Origin: Ignavibacteria bacterium
GTDB lineage: Bacteria; Bacteroidota; Ignavibacteria; Tepidaquicellales; Tepidaquicellaceae
Assembly: GCA_016710985.1 (NCBI GenBank)
Contig: JADJTX010000009.1
Span: forward strand, 124,001 to 188,000
DNA length: 64,000 nucleotides
Direction: 5' to 3'
Shown here: positions 56,138 through 62,798 of the stretch, piece by piece
Position numbering within the stretch: the stretch's first letter is position 1
Layout: each line of letters starts with the position of its first letter
Program-made: the position numbers and the translations under genes
Notes under the pieces: generated by a model
The model's database searches: none
Seen by the model: only the letters and a program-made list of their open reading frames with translations
What the model was told of the DNA's origin: nothing

Positions 56138-57522
56138 AAAATAGCATAATGCACAAAATATTAACAACGGCAGTAATAAATTTATTACTAATAATTTTTT
56201 TCACAGGATGCAACAGCAAAGATGAAGTAACCAGTGAAAGCAAAGATGTCCATTCGGAAGAATCCGAACATAAAGAAGAAGTTGATACTCATGAAAATGA
56301 GGTTGCATTGAGTGAGGAGCAAATTAAGCTGATGGGAATAGAATTATCCAGATTAGAATCTCAGAATATAAACGGATATATAAAAGTAAACGGTGAGATA
56401 ATGATGAATCAGGATAATGAATCCAAAGTAGGAAGTATTATACCGGGCAGAGTCAAAAAGATTTATGTAAAAGAAGGTTCGTTTGTTCGTGCGGGGCAAA
56501 CGCTTGCCGTGATTGAGAATCCTGATCTGATAAATGTCCAGGTCGAGTATATAAATGCGAAGAATGAATACGAGTTTTCTAAACAGGATTATGAGAGACA
56601 GCAAAAATTAAACAGTGATAATATAGGATCAAAGAAGAATCTTGCGGAGATCGAATCGAACTATAAAAGAGCTCTTGCGAATTATAAAACACTTGAAGAG
56701 AAGTTAACAACTTATAAGATCTCAAAAAGCAGGTTTGATAATATTTACACAGATACAGTTGCAGATCTGCAGAGAAATTATTCCATTACAGCTCCCATTT
56801 CGGGAAATGTTGTTGCAAGAATGATTACCATTGGTCAATATGTAGAACCTTCAACTGATATGTTCCACATTGTAAATACAACTACTGTGTTTGTGGATCT
56901 GAGTATTTTTGAAAAAGATCTTACCCGCATAAAAGTCGGACAGAAGGTATCCATACAAACAGGGTCAAATCCGGATAAAACTTATGAAGGAAAAGTTTCT
57001 TTTATAAATAAAGTTTTCGATGACAAGAACAGGACAGTAAAAGTAAGAGTCACTATAAATAATAAATCACAGGAGCTGTATCCTTTTATGTTTATAACTG
57101 CAAAAATTTATGTAAATGACGACAATGTATTAGCAGTTCCCGTTTCAGCAATTGAAAGTGAAGGAGAAAATAAATACATCTTTGTTAAAACCGATGAAAG
57201 AAAAAAAATCGAAACTCATGCAGAACATTCAGGTGAGGACGAACATGCAGAGGGAGAAGAGCATAAAGAAGGTGAAGAACATAAAGAAGGAGAGGAGCAT
57301 GTGCATGCAGATGGAGAAGAGCATAAGGAAGGCGATGAACACGGTGGTGAAGAGGGGATTGTATTTAAGAAGTATCAGATCAATACCGGTATATCTGATG
57401 ATAAATTTGTCGAAATAATTCCGTTTGAAGAATTAAAGGCGGGCACCGAAGTCATATCAAAGGGAACATTCTATTTAAAATCCGAACTAAAGAAAGAGGA
57501 ACTTGGAAGTCATGATCATTGA
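56134..57522 (+). CDS. czcB: RND efflux periplasmic adaptor lipoprotein with His-rich segment, CzcB type
   Basis: The membrane-fusion subunit that connects pump and channel. The 462-residue protein has a lipobox (LIIFFTGC) and a His/Glu-rich N-terminal stretch. The barrel-sandwich halves are VGSIIPGRVKKIYVKEGSFVRAGQTLAVIENPDLINVQVEY and ITAPISGNVVARMITIGQYVEPSTDMFHIV, followed by FVDLSIFEKDLTRIKVGQKVSI and a beta-barrel domain. Near residues 355-405 lies an unusual insert of repeated EHKEGEEH units (more than ten histidines), a likely metal-binding or buffering segment. Overlaps the TolC gene by 4 bases (ATGA). It is the last gene of the operon. Confidence 0.92.
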   Translation: MKNSIMHKILTTAVINLLLIIFFTGCNSKDEVTSESKDVHSEESEHKEEVDTHENEVALSEEQIKLMGIELSRLESQNINGYIKVNGEIMMNQDNESKVGSIIPGRVKKIYVKEGSFVRAGQTLAVIENPDLINVQVEYINAKNEYEFSKQDYERQQKLNSDNIGSKKNLAEIESNYKRALANYKTLEEKLTTYKISKSRFDNIYTDTVADLQRNYSITAPISGNVVARMITIGQYVEPSTDMFHIVNTTTVFVDLSIFEKDLTRIKVGQKVSIQTGSNPDKTYEGKVSFINKVFDDKNRTVKVRVTINNKSQELYPFMFITAKIYVNDDNVLAVPVSAIESEGENKYIFVKTDERKKIETHAEHSGEDEHAEGEEHKEGEEHKEGEEHVHADGEEHKEGDEHGGEEGIVFKKYQINTGISDDKFVEIIPFEELKAGTEVISKGTFYLKSELKKEELGSHDH

Positions 57523-57573
57523 TATGGATTTAAACTTTTCATTCCGAAATTAAAATTTAAAGTTAAAGTAATG

Positions 57574-57640
57574 TGTGCGGAAGACTCTGAAGTAAATATC
57601 AAGGTTGTTCATGTTATTTCCAGTATGGGTCTTCCGCACA
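57574..57640. other. Hairpin with 12-base perfect arms after the efflux operon
   Basis: TGTGCGGAAGAC (57574-57585) and GTCTTCCGCACA (57629-57640) are perfect reverse complements separated by 43 bases. No T-run follows immediately, so it is not a standard terminator. It may be an end of a small insertion, a recombination site or an mRNA-stability hairpin. It lies between the convergent efflux operon and the kelch-protein gene. Confidence 0.6.
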
Positions 57641-57713
57641 TATTGATTCTTTTTAAATGCTTGAAAGTGCATAGCTAAAGAGAGACGTCAAGGGATTTTA
57701 GAAACATCGCAAT

Positions 57714-57743
57714 ACTTATTACTCATTACACATTGCTCATTAC
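57714..57743 (+). repeat. ACTCATTACACATTGCTCATTAC word repeat
   Basis: A short run TTACTCATTACACATTGCTC, then ATTAC, directly before the kelch-protein stop codon. It uses the same words as the right arm of the hairpin at 33341-33489. There is only one arm here. Confidence 0.65.
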
Positions 57744-59053
57744 TTGATAATCAACATCTTCTTCGTATCAAAAAACTCTCCGGTCTCTATCATATAAAAA
57801 TATACTCCGCTTGCTAAGCCGGCACCGTTAAACTCAACTTCATAACTTCCTGCTTTTAGTTTTTCATCAACCAGAGTCTGTATCTCTTTACCTGATACAT
57901 CAAAAACAAAAAGCTTTACGTCTGACGATTGACTTTTTGCGTTTGTTGAAATATCAAATTTAATTTTAGTAACAGGATTAAATGGGTTCGGATAGTTTTG
58001 ATAAAGAGTGAATGTATTCGGAATAACTGAAGAAATACTATTAACTCTCACTGAACTGATATTATTAAATACCCATGTATCATTTTTATACTCCGGATCA
58101 GCGCCGCTGAAGATTATTAATTTATCTGAAGACGGAATGTAAACTGATGCATGTCCCCATCTTGCACTTGGTTTGGTAACACCCTGGCTGACCGAATCCC
58201 ATTTCATGGAATCAATAGAAAATTTCCAGAGATCTCCAAAAGTTGACAGGGAGTTTTGTCCGCCGAATATTACTGAGTAGTTTGAATTTGTATTTACAAC
58301 GGGGCTGAACCATCTGCCGTCCGGTTTTATGACAGGCGTGAGATTTGTCCAGACATATGAATTCAGATCCAATGACCAGATATCTGCTAATGCGCCATTA
58401 TGCTGGCCGGCATATATAATCATCTGTGTTCTGTCCGGTGTAATGTAACCGGAATGCAGACATCTCAGCTCGGGATGATTGGAATTTGTCTGATCAGTCC
58501 ATCTTAAACTATCAACCTGAAAATACCATGTGTCATCAAATCTTCCGCTGGTAGTAAAACCTGCAAAGTTTACTAATCTCCTGTTATTGGGATCGAATAT
58601 AGCCGCTGTCCCATACCTTTTAAGCGGAGCTCCAGCTGTATTTCCGTCCGGCCAAAGTTCCTGCCAGGAGTTGTTATTGAAATTAAATGCCCAGACATCA
58701 TTGTATAATGCTGATCCCTGCCCTGACCAAATTATCATGCGATTCAATAACGAATCATAAACAGCATTAGCTGTAAATCTTACTGAAGGCATCGAACCTG
58801 AAGCCGGAGTTATATTATTCCATTCGTTTGTACTGAGATTTAAACTCCAGACATCATTAAGATTTCCGGTTGAATTTCTTCCCCCGAAAACAATCATACG
58901 GTTTTCGGATTGTAAGTAAATAGAAGAGGCATTAGCACGTTCCGGCGGGGTTCCTATAGTTGGGAGTTGAACCCAGGACTGTGCATATAGAAAACCTGAT
59001 ATTCTAATTAAGGTCATTAAGATTAAACTTAAAAAAAAGATGTTTGCTTTCAT
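57740..59053 (-). CDS. Secreted kelch-repeat protein with type IX sorting domain
   Basis: A 437-residue exported protein. After a signal peptide (about residues 1-25), six kelch-like blades follow, each with the pattern RMIVFGGRNSTGNLNDVWSLNLSTNEW, RMIIWSGQGSALYNDVWAFNFNNNSW, and so on. The last ~85 residues are a T9SS type A sorting domain (LYQNYPNPFNPVTKIKFDIS, KLFVFDVSGKEIQTLV, GAGLASGVYFYMIETGEFFDTKKMLIIK). A surface-attached or secreted binding function is likely. It is one of four T9SS cargo genes in the window. The stop codon lies next to a word repeat. Confidence 0.9.
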   Translation of the reverse strand: MKANIFFLSLILMTLIRISGFLYAQSWVQLPTIGTPPERANASSIYLQSENRMIVFGGRNSTGNLNDVWSLNLSTNEWNNITPASGSMPSVRFTANAVYDSLLNRMIIWSGQGSALYNDVWAFNFNNNSWQELWPDGNTAGAPLKRYGTAAIFDPNNRRLVNFAGFTTSGRFDDTWYFQVDSLRWTDQTNSNHPELRCLHSGYITPDRTQMIIYAGQHNGALADIWSLDLNSYVWTNLTPVIKPDGRWFSPVVNTNSNYSVIFGGQNSLSTFGDLWKFSIDSMKWDSVSQGVTKPSARWGHASVYIPSSDKLIIFSGADPEYKNDTWVFNNISSVRVNSISSVIPNTFTLYQNYPNPFNPVTKIKFDISTNAKSQSSDVKLFVFDVSGKEIQTLVDEKLKAGSYEVEFNGAGLASGVYFYMIETGEFFDTKKMLIIK

Positions 59054-59160
59054 TTTTAAATATATAATATTATAAAGACAAAGTTAGATTATTATTATGA
59101 TCAGTTAGTACTGATTACTACTACGTTTATTTTCAGATTTGGGATTTCAATTTTATTAAA

Positions 59161-59282
59161 TAGAAACTTCTGAAAAATGGCAGGTCAGACATTCCTGTCT
59201 GACAATATTTTTAGAATATACAATAAAAATGACAGACAAGAATGTTGTCCTACCTGATTGTAAGGTTTTTCAGAGGTTTCTA
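59161..59282. repeat. MITE-like 122-base inverted-repeat element
   Basis: The arms begin TAGAAACTTCTGAAAAA (59161) and end TTTTTCAGAGGTTTCTA (59282). Inside, each arm carries a GGCAGGTCAGACATTCCTG / CAGACAAGAATGTTGTCC-type palindromic segment, so pairing runs over about 50 bases. The left arm also contains its own small palindrome GTCAGACATTCCTGTCTGAC. This is a compact, well-bounded non-coding inverted repeat between the kelch gene and the following minus-strand gene, and it resembles a miniature transposable element. Confidence 0.8.
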
Positions 59283-59297
59283 AACATTAACTCTCTT

Positions 59298-60740
59298 TCA
59301 AAATTTCCTATTCAGCTCATTAATTTTTTCTAACATCCATTTTTTTTGCAGGAAAAATTTTTCTGCCTGCATTTCTTTTTCAAGGCTGTTGATTAAATAT
59401 ACTTTTGTAGTTGAAATTGTTTTCAGCTTTCTGAAATAATAAAGGAATTTAACATAATTTTCCTTGAGTTCTTTTGAAATATCAATTCGTCTTTTCAAAT
59501 ATTTGCTTAAAGTTTCCATTATAAAAGAAATATTCTCGAACTTCCCTAATTCATAATTATTTTGAATTAAAAGAATTTTATGAGACAGATAAAAATACGG
59601 GTTAATATTTTCTACTTTAAGCAAGTGCTGTAATGAAGAATTAAAATCTTTATTTTCAAAAGTTATTCTTGCTAATCCCAGATTTACAGCTGATTCCCTG
59701 TCATTTACCGATAAATAATGTTTATATTTCTCTGCAAACTCCTTAGCCCAGGAAATTTTCTTTAACATCGTTACGTGCTCAATCACTGAGTAGTAGTAAT
59801 CACTCTGAATATATTCTCCGAACAATGTAAGAGAGTTATCGTTCATCATCTTATTTAAAATGAATATTTCGTTGAGAAATTTTTCTTCCCCTTTGACAAG
59901 TTTATTTACAGAATAATCAAGAATGTTTATGAGCATATGCCTAAACAAATTTGAAGAATATTTTTCCCTGTTCCTTAAGATTATTCTTTTTACTTCAAAA
60001 TAATATTTCTCCTCATCCGGATATATTTTTGAAAGAATAATAATATAAAAAATATAGACCGTTAAGTAGTTTTTTTTTATGTAAGATTTTTTTTTGTAAA
60101 GGTAGTCCATAATATCATCAAACAGCCAGAGTTTTGAAGTTGAATTATCAATAAATTCTTTCTTCAAATTTGATATAATGCTTACGCTTGTTATGTTTGT
60201 CATAATAAAAAACATTCTGAGATTTTCAAACAGTTTCTCTATTTCACTATCTAAATCATGATTATCACCGGTACCTAAATAGCTTATGTTTTGAAAATAA
60301 TAATGAGTCTGATTTAAGAAAAAATTCAACCCCTTATTAAATTCCATTTCAAAACTTTTTTGAATCTCTTTAGATAAGGAAGCAAATTGCTTTTGAATAT
60401 TTCTGGTCCGGTATACTTCCAATAAGAGATTTTTCTGATAATAGCTGTCTTTTAGAAACTCATTATAGATCAAATACCTGTCAATCACCGAAGAAAATGC
60501 CGAAGTTATTTTCCAGTATTTTGATTCATGGAATATTTCAGAGCCGAAAACACTTTTGTATAAATCGAATTTTGAAACTTCTGTATTAATGACCTTGTCA
60601 TAATTTTTATAAAGATAATCATACATTGAAACAAGTGTCTTATTGGAATTAAAAACAGGCGATTCAATAAAATTTCGAAGCTCAATAAACTCATTTTTCG
60701 AAATACTCTTCAGTAAATTAAATAGTTTAACTTCTTTCAT
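59298..60740 (-). CDS. Large helical protein, hypothetical (TPR-like)
   Basis: A 480-residue protein with almost entirely helical, hydrophobic-plus-lysine-rich composition and no signal peptide. The start MKEVKLFNLLKSISKNEFIELRNFIESPVFNSNKTLVSMYDYLYKNY is characteristic of a family of hypotheticals common in FCB bacteria. The middle and end have TPR-like helix pairs (VNLGLARITFENKDFNSSLQHLLKVENINPYFYLSHKILLIQNNYELGKFE). It is more AT-rich than its neighbours and rich in Lys/Asn/Phe, which may point to a different origin. Function unknown. Confidence 0.7.
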   Translation of the reverse strand: MKEVKLFNLLKSISKNEFIELRNFIESPVFNSNKTLVSMYDYLYKNYDKVINTEVSKFDLYKSVFGSEIFHESKYWKITSAFSSVIDRYLIYNEFLKDSYYQKNLLLEVYRTRNIQKQFASLSKEIQKSFEMEFNKGLNFFLNQTHYYFQNISYLGTGDNHDLDSEIEKLFENLRMFFIMTNITSVSIISNLKKEFIDNSTSKLWLFDDIMDYLYKKKSYIKKNYLTVYIFYIIILSKIYPDEEKYYFEVKRIILRNREKYSSNLFRHMLINILDYSVNKLVKGEEKFLNEIFILNKMMNDNSLTLFGEYIQSDYYYSVIEHVTMLKKISWAKEFAEKYKHYLSVNDRESAVNLGLARITFENKDFNSSLQHLLKVENINPYFYLSHKILLIQNNYELGKFENISFIMETLSKYLKRRIDISKELKENYVKFLYYFRKLKTISTTKVYLINSLEKEMQAEKFFLQKKWMLEKINELNRKF

Positions 60741-60882
60741 AAATCATTTCAGGAAGGTTAGTTATAAATTTTCTTATAAAATTCTTAACAAATTAGTCAA
60801 TTAAGTCATAATTTTAAAGATTGTATAATATTATTCTTTTCTAACTATGCAATCTCTTAAGTAAGTCCCGGATTCCATTTCT

Positions 60883-60914
60883 TTTGCGGGTTCATGTTAA
60901 ATGCGATAGATTTG
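60883..60914 (+). promoter_or_regulatory. Bacteroidota-type promoter of the beta-propeller lipoprotein gene
   Basis: TTTG at 60883-60886, 20 bases, then TAGATTTG at 60907-60914: a perfect match to the -33/-7 consensus with ideal spacing. The start would be near 60918, about 37 bases before the ATG. Confidence 0.75.
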
Positions 60915-60954
60915 TAAAGAATTTATTTAATCTTTAAAACTAAAACCAAAAAAA

Positions 60955-62160
60955 ATGAAAAACAAAAATCTCTTACTCGCATTGGTGATTCTTTCCTTTG
61001 CATTCATATTTTCATCTTGCTCAGATGACCAGCAGGCTGTAAATCCAACCGGTCCGTCATGGAATACCCGGGATGTGCCGGACATTACAGAAAACGGAGA
61101 AAATCCCGACGAAACAATATTATCTTCAGAAACTGATAATCCGTCATCATCCGGATTTATTTATATTCAGAGTAACGATGCCGGACTAAACAGCGTGCTG
61201 ATCTACAGGCAGCAAAGTAACGGCTCACTTACACTTCAGGCAACCGTGTCTTCAGGAGGTAATGGAACCGGAGGCGGTCTTGGAAACCAGGGAGCGATAA
61301 CAATTAATGAAAATGAAAAATGGCTGTTTGCTGTCAATGCCGGAAGTAATTCAGTTTCATCTTTTAGAATATCAAATAACGGTAACTTAACACTTGCCCA
61401 TACTATGAGTACAGGCGGGATAAGACCAGTCAGCGTAACAAGTTACCGTCGTCTGTTGTATGTTGTAAATGCAGGCAGTGACAACATATCCGGCTTCCGC
61501 ATAGGCGGCGGCGGTACTCTTACAGCTATTGCAGGTTCAATGCAATCTTTAAGTTCGACGGGTACAGGTCCTGCGCAAATTTCATTTTCCCCAAATGGTA
61601 ATTTTTTGTATGTTACAGAAAAAGCCACAGATAAAATCACAACATTCCCTGTTGGAAATAATGGTGCCGCAGGTTCAGGAACTTCTGTTTCATCTACCGG
61701 ACAGACTCCGTTCGGATTTGATATAGCGCGTGATAAATATTTAATTGTTTCCAACGCGGCAGGCGGAGCTGCTAATCAAAGTTCTGCTACTTCGTACAGC
61801 GGATTAAATGCAGGAAATCTTTCTCCTGTCAACGGTGCTGTTGGTAATAACCAGGCGGCAGCATGCTGGGTTGCGGTGACTAAATATGGACGTTTTGCAT
61901 TTGTGAGAAATACTGGAAGCGACAACATTTCTTCTTATTACGTTGCACCGTTCGGAGGATTATTTTTACTTCACGCGGCAATTCCGTCAGAAGATGCACC
62001 GACTGAAATAATAGTTGCAGATAATAATATTTATGTATATGCTCTTAATTCTGCATCGCATACCATTAGCTGCTATCGCCGGACAATTCTTGGCAATTTA
62101 AATTCTATTGGTACAACTACCGGATTACCGAGTTTCGCTACCGGTATTGCAGCGAGATAA
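60955..62160 (+). CDS. Beta-propeller lipoprotein, lactonase/YncE-like
   Basis: A 401-residue lipoprotein (lipobox FIFSSCSDDQQ at about residues 19-22). Its seven-bladed propeller has repeating units: GFIYIQSNDAGLNSVLIYRQQSNGSLTLQAT, WLFAVNAGSNSVSSFRISNNGNLTL, LLYVVNAGSDNISGFRIGGGGTLTA, FLYVTEKATDKITTFPVGNNGA, and so on. This is the 6-phosphogluconolactonase-like/YncE propeller architecture, but no lactonase activity can be assumed because the pathway enzyme Pgl is encoded separately at 21806. It is probably an envelope binding protein. It is a single-gene unit with a consensus promoter and a terminator. Confidence 0.85.
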   Translation: MKNKNLLLALVILSFAFIFSSCSDDQQAVNPTGPSWNTRDVPDITENGENPDETILSSETDNPSSSGFIYIQSNDAGLNSVLIYRQQSNGSLTLQATVSSGGNGTGGGLGNQGAITINENEKWLFAVNAGSNSVSSFRISNNGNLTLAHTMSTGGIRPVSVTSYRRLLYVVNAGSDNISGFRIGGGGTLTAIAGSMQSLSSTGTGPAQISFSPNGNFLYVTEKATDKITTFPVGNNGAAGSGTSVSSTGQTPFGFDIARDKYLIVSNAAGGAANQSSATSYSGLNAGNLSPVNGAVGNNQAAACWVAVTKYGRFAFVRNTGSDNISSYYVAPFGGLFLLHAAIPSEDAPTEIIVADNNIYVYALNSASHTISCYRRTILGNLNSIGTTTGLPSFATGIAAR

Positions 62161-62200
62161 AACCTGAAACAAATTTAAGAACTGTAATTAAAATATTTAT

Positions 62201-62243
62201 GAGGAGTTAATGCATTATTAAATGCGTAACTCCTCAATTTTTT
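62201..62243 (+). terminator. Rho-independent terminator
   Basis: GAGGAGTTAATGCATT - ATTA - AATGCGTAACTCCTC followed by AATTTTTT. The stem is about 14 pairs with one mismatch. It ends the beta-propeller lipoprotein transcript. The stretch from here to the ArsR gene holds only this and the promoter at 62416. Confidence 0.88.
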
Positions 62244-62415
62244 GTATTAAATAAAATACACCGTTTTGTTATTCCTGAATACCGTCGTGAATCCATTTTT
62301 AAAGCACGTTTTTCATGATTGGAATCCTGATAAAAAGCATTCGGGATGAAGTAAGAAGTTTGCTGTCTCTTCCGGGTACTTTTAAACCTCCTATGAATTT
62401 TAAATCCAAAACAAT

Positions 62416-62459
62416 CTTGCCTATCTGTTTAATAGTTCATATTTTTGTGAACTATTAAA
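62416..62459 (+). promoter_or_regulatory. ArsR-controlled promoter with operator wrapped around the -7 box
   Basis: A perfect 12-base inverted repeat TTTAATAGTTCA (62428-62439) / TGAACTATTAAA (62448-62459) has a spacer that is exactly the -7 box TATTTTTG (62440-62447). A -33-like CTTG lies 20 bases upstream (62416-62419). This is a very clear operator for the ArsR family protein encoded directly downstream, implying autorepression released by the inducer. Confidence 0.75.
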
Positions 62460-62469
62460 CTTATGAACT

Positions 62470-62790
62470 ATGATCAACAAAAACATTTATAAGCTTCATG
62501 CTGAAGTATGTAAAGCATTAGGACACCCTCTGCGTATTGAAGTCATTGACCTGCTTCAGGACAATGAGCTTTGCTTTACCGACATTCTGGAAATAACCGG
62601 CGGACTGAAGTCTAACCTATCCCAGCATCTTTCGGCAATGACAAAGAAAGGTATTCTGACAGTAAGACGAGACGGGAAATGCAACTACTTTTCTCTTTCA
62701 TCAAAGAAAGTAGCAAAGGCGTGCAGCTTAATGCGGGAGGTGCTTATTACGAATCTGAAACAACACCAAAAAATTCTTGATAAAATGTAA
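62470..62790 (+). CDS. ArsR/SmtB family transcriptional regulator
   Basis: A 106-residue winged-helix repressor: HAEVCKALGHPLRIEVIDLLQDNELCFTDILEITGGLKSNLSQHLSAMTKKGILTVRRDGKCNYFSLSSKKVAKACSLM. The ELCFTDI segment has one cysteine in the position of the first metal-sensing Cys of ArsR, but not the full ELCVCDL pair, so the inducing signal is uncertain. The operator-promoter at 62416-62459 suggests autoregulation. It is followed after 8 bases by an MFS transporter gene, the presumed target. Confidence 0.92.
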   Translation: MINKNIYKLHAEVCKALGHPLRIEVIDLLQDNELCFTDILEITGGLKSNLSQHLSAMTKKGILTVRRDGKCNYFSLSSKKVAKACSLMREVLITNLKQHQKILDKM

Positions 62791-62798
62791 GCATTAAA

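Noticed and set aside
60955..62160. Naming the propeller lipoprotein as a second 6-phosphogluconolactonase
   Set aside because: The fold is compatible, but the protein is an exported lipoprotein and the cytoplasmic enzyme is already encoded at 21806-22543.
62315..62458. A 47-codon frame on the plus strand between the lipoprotein terminator and the ArsR gene
   Set aside because: It lies across the ArsR promoter and operator, has no ribosome-binding site and no recognisable protein features; it is probably non-coding.
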